NCBI GenBank assembly: GCA_023665805.1
Contig: JAMPDJ010000001.1
Span: forward strand, 186,001 to 250,000
Origin: Bacteroides sp.
GTDB lineage: Bacteria; Bacteroidota; Bacteroidia; Bacteroidales; Bacteroidaceae
Length of the DNA: 64,000 nt
Direction: 5' to 3'
Below, one piece after another: positions 55,987-64,000 of this stretch. Every line of letters begins with the position of its first letter. The first letter of the stretch is position 1. The notes beneath the pieces are model-generated. The model was given only the letters and a program-made list of their open reading frames with translations. It made no database searches and had not been told where the DNA came from. The position numbers and the translations under genes were made by a program.

Positions 55987-57408
55987 TTAAGGTTGTTTAG
56001 GTTCAAATATCTTGGGAGAAACGCTATGGCGTACTATCTGACGAATTTCGGCCAAGTTGGACACCTCGCCAGCTGCCATGGCTTGCACCAGAATGTTACC
56101 CATGGCCGTAGCTTCCACCGGGCCTGCCCATACTGGTATGCCCAAGGCATCAGCCGTAAACTGGTTTAGAAGGTCGTTTTGCGAACCACCGCCTATGATG
56201 TGCAGACGTTTAGGCTTCTCTGTCAACAGGTCGTTTACTCCATTTATGGCTTCTTTGTATTTTGCAGCCAAGGAACGGAAAAGGCAATGAACGTATTCTG
56301 CTTTTGTTCGTGGCTCGCGTTGGTTGGTCTGATGGCAATAGTCGCATATGGCCTTTTCCATTGATGGCGGGTTCATGAAGGCGGAATCCGCTACAGCTAT
56401 GATGGTGGATATATTGGCCTTCTCTGCTTCGGGCAGCAGTTGTGCAAATGTCTGCTCTTCACCGCGTGCCTTCCATTCTGACATAAGTCGTTGTAAAATC
56501 CACAGGCCGGTAATGTTCTGCAGGAAGCGTATACGTCCGCCAACACCGCCCTCGTTGGTAAACTGAGCCTGACGGGCTTTTTCTAACAGAATGGGTTCCG
56601 GAACCTCTATGCCCAAAAGCGACCATGTGCCTGAACTTAGGAATGCCACTGGGCCGTCGCCTTCCATGGCAGGCACCGCAGCCACGGCCGAGGCCGTGTC
56701 ATGAGAGCCTACGGCAATTACCTTTACTCCTTCCAAACCGACTTCGCGGGCTATGTCATCACGTACTATTCCACGTACTGTTCCTGGCATGACTATTTCA
56801 CCGAAGATGTGCTCGGGCAATCCGAGGGCACGTATCGTCTCCATGGACCAATTCCTGCGTTTGGCATCCAGCAGTTCAGAAGTGGAGGCAATACAATACT
56901 CGTTGTTTGCCTTGCCAGTGAGGAAATAGCTGAAAAGATCCGGCATGAAGAGTAGGCGTGCTGCTGATTTAAGCTGCGCACTGTCTTTCATGCTCAAAAG
57001 CTGCGACAGGGTGTTTATCTCCATCACCTGTATGCCGGTAGTCGCATAATGCTCCGTTGGATCGAGAATGGCAAATAGGCGGTCAATCATGCCGTCTGTG
57101 CGTGAGTCTCGATAGCAGACAGGATTACCCATTAGTTCTCCGTCGCGGTCGATAAGACCGAAATCCACTCCCCATGTGTCAATGCCGATGCTTTCTATTT
57201 TATATCCTCTTTGGGCAGCTTTTTTGATGCCCTCCTTCATGTCCTCGAACAATGACGGAAAATCCCAATGGATATGCTTGCCCAAGCGAACTTGCCTGTT
57301 GCCGAAACGGTGTATCTCTTCCATAACCAAATGGCCATTGTCCAGCCATCCGGCTATCACGCGACCGCTGCCTCCTCCAAAATCTGCGGCAAGATATACT
57401 TTATTCAT
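55987..57408 (-). CDS. fucK: L-fuculokinase (FGGY family, RhaB-like)
   Basis: A 473-aa kinase that phosphorylates L-fuculose at O1. The ATPase fold is shown by LAADFGGGSGRVI, IGIDTWGVDFGLID, VAVGSHDTASAVAAVP, FLSSGTWSLLGIE and IIGGGSQNDLLNQFTADALG. Sequence style is closer to rhamnulokinase than to E. coli FucK, as in the Bacteroides fucose operon. Substrate is set by the operon, since FucI, FucA and FucO flank it. Confidence 0.88.
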   Translation of the reverse strand: MNKVYLAADFGGGSGRVIAGWLDNGHLVMEEIHRFGNRQVRLGKHIHWDFPSLFEDMKEGIKKAAQRGYKIESIGIDTWGVDFGLIDRDGELMGNPVCYRDSRTDGMIDRLFAILDPTEHYATTGIQVMEINTLSQLLSMKDSAQLKSAARLLFMPDLFSYFLTGKANNEYCIASTSELLDAKRRNWSMETIRALGLPEHIFGEIVMPGTVRGIVRDDIAREVGLEGVKVIAVGSHDTASAVAAVPAMEGDGPVAFLSSGTWSLLGIEVPEPILLEKARQAQFTNEGGVGGRIRFLQNITGLWILQRLMSEWKARGEEQTFAQLLPEAEKANISTIIAVADSAFMNPPSMEKAICDYCHQTNQREPRTKAEYVHCLFRSLAAKYKEAINGVNDLLTEKPKRLHIIGGGSQNDLLNQFTADALGIPVWAGPVEATAMGNILVQAMAAGEVSNLAEIRQIVRHSVSPKIFEPKQP

Positions 57409-57524
57409 GGTATAAAGTTATATATGATGTATCATGGAACCATGCCGGGATGCAAGCAAATGCCCATCTCTTAGGCGTGGTTGATCCATGATACTGGGTG
57501 TACGGTATTATTGCTATTTCGAGA

Positions 57525-58172
57525 TTACTTTTGTAATGGAGTCTTTTTGCCCAATACATAAACATCGAGGTCCTCTATCTCTTGCGGAGTGAGCACGGAG
57601 TAGTCGCCTCCGCTTTGAATGATGATACGACAGGCCATCTCAAAAAACATTGCACGCTCGAAAGCCTGGTTGAAATCTTTGCCGCACACAACTTGACCAT
57701 GATTGGTAAGCAGTATGGAGTTATGCTCCTGCATGGCTTCCACGACAGACTTTGCCAGTTCTGGGGAACCGGGACGAAGATAAGGAATGATTGGAATCTC
57801 GCGCCCTACATGACAGGGGACTTCAGCGGTGACATTGAAATTTACGGGCTTCTTCTTCATGCAAGAAACTGATGTTGCATAAGGAGACTGAAAGTGAAGT
57901 ACCACATTCACATCCGGACGAGCACGTAATACGCCCAAATGGAAGCCGCTTTCCATGGACGGCTTTACACCGTTGAGCACCTCTCCTGTGGCTACTACAC
58001 AACGGGAAATTTTCTCCTTTTCCAAGGATGGAACCCAAGATCCGGTACCGGAAACGAGAGCTTCTTCACCTATGCGCCATGAGATGTTGCCACTGCTACA
58101 TACTGTAAGTCCGGCATCACCCACACGGTGAGCCTGCTTTAGAAATTCCTCTATATGAAGGTTTGTAATCAT
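57525..58172 (-). CDS. fucA: L-fuculose-1-phosphate aldolase (class II)
   Basis: A 215-aa zinc aldolase yielding dihydroxyacetone phosphate and L-lactaldehyde. Motifs: GLTVCSSGNISWRIG (phosphate site), SGTGSWVP, ESGFHLGVLRARPDVNVVLHFQSPYAT (catalytic Glu and zinc ligands), and LTNHGQVVCGKDFNQAFERA. Here one zinc ligand region reads HFQS where HxH is usual in E. coli FucA; the first histidine is retained. Length and order are normal for the family. It lies 49 bp after fucO. Confidence 0.88.
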   Translation of the reverse strand: MITNLHIEEFLKQAHRVGDAGLTVCSSGNISWRIGEEALVSGTGSWVPSLEKEKISRCVVATGEVLNGVKPSMESGFHLGVLRARPDVNVVLHFQSPYATSVSCMKKKPVNFNVTAEVPCHVGREIPIIPYLRPGSPELAKSVVEAMQEHNSILLTNHGQVVCGKDFNQAFERAMFFEMACRIIIQSGGDYSVLTPQEIEDLDVYVLGKKTPLQK

Positions 58173-58221
58173 AAGTTGCGCTTGTTATTTAATGTTTTAT
58201 AGGTTATGGAGAACAAAGTAC

Positions 58222-59376
58222 TTACAGTACCTTCTCATACAATCTCTTGATGATGTCCTTGTCTACAAAGCGTGGATTACCAGGGGTACATACATCGGCT
58301 GCAGCTGCAGTAGCAAGACGATCTATGTCCTCTGAAGTGATGCCCAGTTCGGTGAGATGCTGTGGAATACCTACGCGTATAGCCAAAGCACGTACGGCAT
58401 CTACGGCTGCCTGCGCAGCCTCTTCCTTGGTCATGTCCTTGGAGTAAACATCCATGGCCTTGGCGATTTGCACGTATTTGTCAATAGCTGCTGGCATATT
58501 GAATTCCATGATAGTAGGCAACAACAATGCGTTTGCCACACCGTGTGGGATGTCGAAGATGGCACCCATCGGATGTGCCATACCATGAACCACGCCTAAT
58601 CCGACATTGGAGAAAGCCATACCTGCAATATACTGGGCTACCGCCATGCCATTGCGTGCCTCGGCATTCTGTGGTTCATTGACGGCCGTCTCCAAATGAC
58701 GTGAAATCATCTCTATGGCCTTCAATTCAAACATATCGCTCATTTCCCAGGCTCCTTTGGTAATAAGACCCTCAATTGCGTGTGTGAGTGCGTCCATGCC
58801 TGTGGCCGCTGTAAGACTGCGGGGGAGAGTGTACATAAGTTCTGCATCCACAATGGCCATCACAGGAATGTCGTTGGGGTCCACGCACACCATTTTCTTT
58901 GCATTAGTCTCGTCCGTGATGACATAGTTGATAGTCACCTCGGCGGCTGTCCCCGCCGTAGTGGGCAATGCAATGATGGGTACGGATTTCCTCTTGGTAT
59001 TGGCAACACCTTCCAAGGATACCACATCAGAAAACTCAGGGTTGTTGGTGATAATACCAACAGCCTTTGCTGTGTCCATGGAAGAACCACCACCTATGGC
59101 AATGATGAAGTCTGCACCGGATTGTGCAAATGTCGCCACGCCTGCCTTTACATTGGCTACAGTTGGATTGGGTTTGATTTCGCTGAATATCTCATAAGGA
59201 ATACCGGCAGCATCCAGTACGGTAAGCACCTTGTCGGCCACACCGAATTTCAGCAAATCCTTGTCTGTGGCAACAAATGCCTTATTGAGTCCTAAGCGCG
59301 AGATTTCTTGTGGTAGCACCTGTCGTGCACCAGGACCGAAATATGATGTTTCGTTAAGTATAAAGCGCTGAATCAT
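58222..59376 (-). CDS. fucO: Lactaldehyde reductase (iron-dependent alcohol dehydrogenase)
   Basis: A 384-aa NADH-dependent enzyme that reduces L-lactaldehyde to 1,2-propanediol. Group III ADH features: IIAIGGGSSMDTAKAVGI (NAD loop), ALPTTAGTAAEVT, iron ligands in DALTHAIEG, VVHGMAHPMGAIFDIPHGVANALLLP. Length equals E. coli FucO. Its presence means fucose carbon is partly excreted as propanediol under anaerobiosis. Confidence 0.93.
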   Translation of the reverse strand: MIQRFILNETSYFGPGARQVLPQEISRLGLNKAFVATDKDLLKFGVADKVLTVLDAAGIPYEIFSEIKPNPTVANVKAGVATFAQSGADFIIAIGGGSSMDTAKAVGIITNNPEFSDVVSLEGVANTKRKSVPIIALPTTAGTAAEVTINYVITDETNAKKMVCVDPNDIPVMAIVDAELMYTLPRSLTAATGMDALTHAIEGLITKGAWEMSDMFELKAIEMISRHLETAVNEPQNAEARNGMAVAQYIAGMAFSNVGLGVVHGMAHPMGAIFDIPHGVANALLLPTIMEFNMPAAIDKYVQIAKAMDVYSKDMTKEEAAQAAVDAVRALAIRVGIPQHLTELGITSEDIDRLATAAAADVCTPGNPRFVDKDIIKRLYEKVL

Positions 59377-59523
59377 CGTATACTTGTATATTAAAGGTTA
59401 AACAAAAGCGGTATCATAAGCTGTGGAACGTGTCTTCCATCCTTTCGTCATAAAAGTGAACATATGTATTCTATTCCATCGATATTCCGGAGACATCCAA
59501 GCAACTTCTTGGGGCTAATGAGC

Positions 59524-59579
59524 AACATGGGCTAAAAGAACCTTGACATGTGATGCATTCTGTTCCTTTAACCCATGTT
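59524..59579 (-). terminator. Inverted repeat between fucI and fucO
   Basis: AACATGGGCTAAAAGAAC (59524-59541) and GTTCCTTTAACCCATGTT (59562-59579) match at 16 of 18 positions. It begins 12 bp after the fucI stop and has no T-run, so it looks like an intercistronic stability or partial-termination hairpin. Confidence 0.5.
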
Positions 59580-59590
59580 TATGTCACTGC

Positions 59591-61366
59591 CTATTTATAA
59601 ATAGGTCCATAATTCTGACATGCTCTGTAATCGGCACCTTCCTTGTCCATTCCGAAAGCATTCCATGCTGCCGGGCGGAAGATCTTGTCTTCTGGGACAT
59701 TGTGCATGCATACAGGTATACGGAGCATGGATGCCAGGGTAATAAGGTCTGCACCGATGTGTCCATAGCTGATTGCACCATGGTTGGCTCCCCAGTTGTT
59801 CATTACGGAATATACGTCTTTGAATGGAGCTTTGGTCTCATCCAAACGGGGGACGAACCACGTTGTTGGCCATGTCGGATCTGTACGTTTGTTAAGAATA
59901 TCGTGTATCTCTGGGTCAACATCTGCCGTCCATCCTTCGGCAATCTGCAAGACAGGTCCCAGCCCCTTAATGATATTCAGACGTGACATGGTCACTGGCA
60001 TGCCACCTTTGGACAGGAAGTGAGAAGAGAAACCTCCACCACGGAAATAGTCTCTGTCAGCAGGCATCCAACTGGTATTCTTCAAGCATGCTTTGGCATC
60101 TGCTTCGGTCATTTCCCAACATGGCTTCATGCAAGGTTCACCTGCTGCATTGGTGCTGGCACCTGTGGCATCCAACGTAGTGGCACCTGAGTTTATCAAA
60201 TGTATCATGCCACCGGAAGCCAGGCCGGTGAGTTCCTTGCCAGTGACACGCTTGACTGCATCAGGACTCCAATATGTACGAACATCAGAAAATATTTGTC
60301 CGCAACCGTTCAGCAATTTGCCAAACAACATTGCAACACCATTGCAGGAGTCATTTTCGGTTGCCAGAACAAAAGCCTCGCGTATACCGTTCCAATCAAA
60401 GGTACTACATAGCAATGCCTCGGTGAAGTCACCGTTGGGTTTCCAGTCGGTCCATTGGCGTTGACCTTGAAAACCGGCCGCAATGGCATTGTGTCCGATA
60501 GCTTCCTCCAAGAACCCCATCTCACGCAATTTGGCATTGCCACGCATGAGGTCACGTATGATGAGCGTCATTTTCACCACGAATTCCCAGTCGGTATCCT
60601 TGGCGGCACGGTCTTTTGCCTTCTCCGGACGATTCTTGTCCCAACCTTCATTGACCTTGCAATACTTCTCGGTCCATGCCATGGCTTGGGCATACTCTTC
60701 TCGGTCATAAATGCCCTCATCCATGCGGCGTAGTATTTCTGTCTCGTCGACGCTTTCGTTGCGCATGCCGAGATACTCTTGGAAGAACTCCTGATTTACG
60801 ATACTTCCGGCAATGCCCATGCATTGGCTGCCTATGGACAGATAACTTTCGCCACGCATTGAGGCCACGGCTACAGCCGCACGTGCCCAGCGGAGAATCT
60901 TCTCGGCTACATCGGAGGGTATGGTGTTGTCGGCCAAATCCTGCACGTCGTGGCCATATATTCCAAAGGCGGGAAGTCCTTTTTGAGCGTGTCCTGCCAA
61001 CACGGCAGCCAAATACACTGCTCCCGGACGTTCTGTTCCGTTAAATCCCCACACGGCTTTTGGCCAATACGGATGCATGTCCATTGTCTCGGAGCCATAG
61101 CACCAGCATGAAGTAACAGAAATTGTGGCACCTACACCTTCACGTTCAAATTTGGCTTGACATGCTGCGGTTTCGGCAACACGACCAATGGTACCGTCCG
61201 CGATGACACATTCCACAGGGGCACCATCAGAATATCTGACATTGGCACTGATAAGTTCTGCAACTGCCTTGGCCAAGCTCATGGTTTTTTCTTCAAGACT
61301 TTCACGGACACCACCTTGGCGGCCATCAATTGTTGGACGAATTCCAATCTTTGGATGCTTGCTCAT
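59591..61366 (-). CDS. fucI: L-fucose isomerase
   Basis: A 591-aa Mn-dependent ketol isomerase, L-fucose to L-fuculose. It starts [20 protein letters not shown], the family N-terminus. Further landmarks: [75 protein letters not shown] and [20 protein letters not shown]. Length equals the E. coli enzyme. It is the first gene of the operon behind a consensus promoter; the following gap of 214 bp to fucO contains an inverted repeat that could tune downstream expression. Confidence 0.96.
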   Translation of the reverse strand: MSKHPKIGIRPTIDGRQGGVRESLEEKTMSLAKAVAELISANVRYSDGAPVECVIADGTIGRVAETAACQAKFEREGVGATISVTSCWCYGSETMDMHPYWPKAVWGFNGTERPGAVYLAAVLAGHAQKGLPAFGIYGHDVQDLADNTIPSDVAEKILRWARAAVAVASMRGESYLSIGSQCMGIAGSIVNQEFFQEYLGMRNESVDETEILRRMDEGIYDREEYAQAMAWTEKYCKVNEGWDKNRPEKAKDRAAKDTDWEFVVKMTLIIRDLMRGNAKLREMGFLEEAIGHNAIAAGFQGQRQWTDWKPNGDFTEALLCSTFDWNGIREAFVLATENDSCNGVAMLFGKLLNGCGQIFSDVRTYWSPDAVKRVTGKELTGLASGGMIHLINSGATTLDATGASTNAAGEPCMKPCWEMTEADAKACLKNTSWMPADRDYFRGGGFSSHFLSKGGMPVTMSRLNIIKGLGPVLQIAEGWTADVDPEIHDILNKRTDPTWPTTWFVPRLDETKAPFKDVYSVMNNWGANHGAISYGHIGADLITLASMLRIPVCMHNVPEDKIFRPAAWNAFGMDKEGADYRACQNYGPIYK

Positions 61367-61440
61367 AATATAAGTTTGTTGTTAGGTTAATTATATACGA
61401 TTGTGTTTGAAAAAAAGCTGTTTTGCCACGCTTCCGCTAA

Positions 61441-61472
61441 CAAAGATAGAAATAATAATGGTTGTATCCAAA
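61441..61472 (-). promoter_or_regulatory. Promoter of the fucose operon
   Basis: On the minus strand: TTTG (61472-61469), a 20-nt spacer, TATCTTTG (61448-61441). Predicted start near 61434 gives a leader of about 68 nt. The -33 box overlaps the T-run of the upstream regulator gene's terminator. Confidence 0.75.
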
Positions 61473-61477
61473 AAAAA

Positions 61478-61520
61478 CTCCTCTCATCCACCCAAAAAAC
61501 TTACTTATGGATGAGAGGAG
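61478..61520 (-). terminator. Intrinsic terminator of the Crp/Fnr-type gene
   Basis: CTCCTCTCATCCA (61478-61490) pairs exactly with 61508-61520 (13 bp); on the minus strand a run of seven T residues follows at once. It lies 13 bp beyond the stop. Confidence 0.82.
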
Positions 61521-61533
61521 ATATTGCGTGTGA

Positions 61534-62124
61534 TTATTTTCCATGTTTCTCGTGTTGGGCACGTACTCTGGATAACGTTTCCGGTGTCATCTGCAAGAAT
61601 GAGGCAACATGAATCATTGGTGCGCGGAGTATGATTTCAGGTTTCTCACGCAGGAGGCGCTCATAGCGTTCTTGAGCATTCTCGAAACGTTGCGAATCTG
61701 CATGATGCTGTGAACTTATAAGTGCATGTTCAGTTATTTTACGATAAAGAATACCCAATTCGGGGCACGTTTCAATTGATTCCAGCAGTTGTTTACGAGG
61801 CAATGCAAAGAGGTGTGTGGTTTCAAGAGCCTCAATGATTATTTGACTGGGAACATGCCTCAATAATGATTCTATGCACATGACGATACGTCCCTCAAAA
61901 GAAAAATGTTCTGTGACATCCTTACCATTCTTGTAATAGTATTGACGCACCATGCCACGTTCTACGTAATACATGCAGGTGCATTCTTCGCCTTCACTGA
62001 GTACTACGTCTCCGCGGAGATATTTTAATGGGATAAGCATACTGGCCAGAACCTCTATGCTGTGAGGCTCCAATCGACAATATTTTCGTGCAATCTCTCT
62101 TGCGACATCTCTTCTATAGTCCAT
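61534..62124 (-). CDS. Crp/Fnr-family transcriptional regulator
   Basis: A 196-aa regulator. Residues about 25-115 are a cyclic-nucleotide-binding-like domain (YLRGDVVLSEGEECTCMYYV, then MVRQYYYKNGKDVTEHFS); the classical cAMP-binding RxS motif is not evident. Residues 150-196 form the DNA-binding part (APMIHVASFLQMTPETLSRV, with the recognition helix at the C-terminus). It stands just upstream of the fucose operon, separated by a strong terminator, making it a candidate regulator; no GntR-type fucR is present here. Effector unknown. Confidence 0.85.
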   Translation of the reverse strand: MDYRRDVAREIARKYCRLEPHSIEVLASMLIPLKYLRGDVVLSEGEECTCMYYVERGMVRQYYYKNGKDVTEHFSFEGRIVMCIESLLRHVPSQIIIEALETTHLFALPRKQLLESIETCPELGILYRKITEHALISSQHHADSQRFENAQERYERLLREKPEIILRAPMIHVASFLQMTPETLSRVRAQHEKHGK

Positions 62125-62209
62125 AATTATAATAGCGTCTTATGTTGTGTTTTTCATTGGGCTTAGGAATAGCCCTCCTTCTGTACGGAAATTAGCACAT
62201 AGAGTTCTT

Positions 62210-64000
62210 TTAATCCAATTTCAGAACAGCGAGGAAAGCCTTTTGCGGTACTTGTACGTTACCAATCTGTTTCATGCGTTTTTTACCTTTTTTCTGCTTT
62301 TCCAATAGCTTGCGCTTACGGCTTACGTCACCACCGTAACATTTGGCCAGCACATCCTTACGGAGTTGCTTGACTGTTTCTCTGGCAATGATTTTTGCAC
62401 CGATAGCTGCTTGTATTGCAATGTCGTATTGTTGACGCGGAAGCAATTCTTTGAGTTTTTCACACATCCGGCGACCAAATGTCTCTGCATTGTCAAAATG
62501 AGTGAGTGTGCTAAGGGCATCTACAGGTTCACCATTGAGCAATATGTCCAACTTGACAAGTTTGGAAGTACGGAAACCAGATTGATGATAATCGAACGAT
62601 GCATAACCCTTGGAAATGGATTTCAATTTGTCATAGAAGTCAATAACTATCTCACCAAGTGGCATGGCGTATTGCAGTTCCACACGGTTGCCGGAGATAT
62701 AGTCTTGTTTCAAAAGCTCACCACGTTTGCCTAAGCACAACGTCATGATATTACCTATGTAATCTGTCCTGGTAATGACTGTGGCATGAATGAAAGGTTC
62801 TTCAATACGTTCGATAAGTGTACTGTCAGGCATACCTGCAGGATTGTGCACTTCCTTGACATTACCATGTTTGTCATAAACCAGATAACTGACGTTGGGT
62901 ACAGTGGTGATGACATCCATATTGAATTCACGGTCCAAACGCTCTTGTACTATTTCCATATGCAGTAATCCCAGGAATCCGCAGCGGAATCCAAATCCCA
63001 ACGCAACAGAACTTTCGGGAGTGAATGTGAGTGAAGCATCATTTAGCTGTAACTTTTCCAATGATGCACGCAGATTTTCAAAATCCTCCGTTTCAATGGG
63101 ATATAGACCGGCAAACACCATCGGTTTGACTTCCTCGAACCCGGCGATAGCATCAGAGGCTGGACGTTCTACACTCGTTATGGTATCACCCACCTTTACC
63201 TCGGTGGCGGTTTTGATACCGGATACGATGTATCCCACATCGCCGCAGGACAATTCTGAACGAGGAGAGAGGTTCATCTTCAGAATACCGATTTCGTCAG
63301 CCTTGTATTCGCGACCGGTGTTCATGAATTTTACCATTTCCCCTGTTTTTATACTGCCACTGACAATTTTGAAATAGGCTATAATACCCCGGAAAGAGTT
63401 AAATACACTATCAAAAATAAGTGCTTGAAGCGGAGCATCCGCATTGCCTTGTGGACATGGTATGCGTTCTACTACCGCACGCAATATCTCCGGTACGCCC
63501 TCTCCGGTCTTTCCGCTTGCGCGCAAAATCTCCTCGCGTTTGCAACCTATCAGTTCTATTATTTCGTCTTCCACTTCATCAGGCATGGCATTGGGCATGT
63601 CGCATTTGTTTATGACAGGAATTATTTCCAAATCCTGCTCTATGGCCATATACAGATTGCTAATGGTCTGTGCCTGTACGCCCTGGGTGGCATCCACCAC
63701 CAGTAACGCCCCCTCGCAGGCTGCAATGGAACGTGAAACCTCGTAACTGAAATCCACATGTCCCGGAGTATCAATGAGATTCAGAATGTATCTACCATCC
63801 GTGATGTCTTCCTTGACTGGCAGAGGACTGGTGGCATCATCTCTGTGATAGTCGTATTCCATCTGAATGGCATGGCTCTTGATGGTGATGCCTCGTTCCT
63901 GTTCCAAATCCATGTCATCCAGCATCTGGCCATGTGTGGCCTTGATAGTCTCTGTTATTTCCAAAAGTCTATCGGCCAAGGTGCTTTTGCCATGGTCGAT
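62210..64000 (-). CDS. lepA: Elongation factor 4 (LepA), 5' end outside window
   Basis: Translational GTPase that back-translocates ribosomes. At the window edge the frame already reads [16 protein letters not shown] (G1, with the first residues missing), then [15 protein letters not shown] (G2), [17 protein letters not shown] (G3) and INKCDMPNA (G4). Domains II, III, V and the LepA-specific C-terminus ([40 protein letters not shown]) are complete. About ten N-terminal residues lie beyond 64000. Confidence 0.97.
   Translation of the reverse strand: MDHGKSTLADRLLEITETIKATHGQMLDDMDLEQERGITIKSHAIQMEYDYHRDDATSPLPVKEDITDGRYILNLIDTPGHVDFSYEVSRSIAACEGALLVVDATQGVQAQTISNLYMAIEQDLEIIPVINKCDMPNAMPDEVEDEIIELIGCKREEILRASGKTGEGVPEILRAVVERIPCPQGNADAPLQALIFDSVFNSFRGIIAYFKIVSGSIKTGEMVKFMNTGREYKADEIGILKMNLSPRSELSCGDVGYIVSGIKTATEVKVGDTITSVERPASDAIAGFEEVKPMVFAGLYPIETEDFENLRASLEKLQLNDASLTFTPESSVALGFGFRCGFLGLLHMEIVQERLDREFNMDVITTVPNVSYLVYDKHGNVKEVHNPAGMPDSTLIERIEEPFIHATVITRTDYIGNIMTLCLGKRGELLKQDYISGNRVELQYAMPLGEIVIDFYDKLKSISKGYASFDYHQSGFRTSKLVKLDILLNGEPVDALSTLTHFDNAETFGRRMCEKLKELLPRQQYDIAIQAAIGAKIIARETVKQLRKDVLAKCYGGDVSRKRKLLEKQKKGKKRMKQIGNVQVPQKAFLAVLKLD

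Overview
The window reads as chromosome of a gut-type Bacteroidales bacterium, most likely Prevotellaceae-like. Supporting signs are Bacteroides-type promoters (TTTG or TTG, 18-20 nt, then TAnnTTTG), a T9SS-like C-terminal tail on a secreted glycosidase, a FadL-like outer membrane protein, PPDK, an A-type flavodiiron protein, and a complete L-fucose pathway. Species cannot be fixed from the sequence alone. I see no rRNA, tRNA, CRISPR array, phage module or intact insertion sequence.

Layout. 1-6060 (+): end of a PLP aminotransferase, an FtsX-like permease, prmA, a W/Y-rich secreted protein and a FadL-like porin. 6620-10018 (-): mfd. 10106-12153 (+): a polyprenol-phosphate glycosyltransferase translationally coupled to pyrC. 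12329-16106 (-): a flavodiiron protein and an unusual ligase/ACP/acyltransferase fusion. 16545-18411 (+): an HxlR regulator and enolase. 18956-21661 (+): an isolated Upf1-like helicase with a C-terminal nuclease-like domain. 22106-30726: a nitrilase, a large GH84 glycosidase, an SGNH+MBOAT O-acylation pair and an esterase. 30805-36257 (-): a PepSY protein, an unknown membrane protein and a FecCD-type iron/cobalamin ABC importer. 37041-41334: ppdK and an RlmD-type methyltransferase, divergent. 41482-44732: decayed remains of a peptide-export locus (outer-membrane barrel plus C39 ABC transporter) interrupted by a repeat element. 44819-53992: engB, a DUF3078-like barrel, yidC, an S9 peptidase with an MFSD1-like dipeptide transporter, and an M48 protease. 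54258-61366 (-): fucI-fucO-fucA-fucK-mutarotase-fucP, behind a Crp/Fnr-type regulator. 62210 to the window end (-): lepA, partial.

The most unusual content is non-coding. Two 164-bp foldback elements (family A, 2186-2349 and 6237-6400) align without gaps, carry 26-bp terminal inverted repeats and share a conserved core; one fills the gap in front of prmA. A second MITE-like family of about 200 bp (family B) has copies at 36737-36937 and 41541-41738, in opposite orientations, and a lone end after eno. The 41541 copy lies between a leftover signal peptide and the beta-barrel remainder of an outer-membrane protein gene, marking a deletion. A third short motif (CCGTATTGTCGG, often palindromic) occurs at three of the same intergenic sites. 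Long perfect hairpins sit at most gene ends.

Functional groupings inferred from neighbours: fucose import, mutarotation, isomerisation, phosphorylation, aldol cleavage and lactaldehyde reduction in one operon; extracytoplasmic dipeptide release plus uptake (49396-53008); iron-complex import next to PepSY and an unknown membrane protein; and O-acetylation of an envelope glycan (27184-29464).
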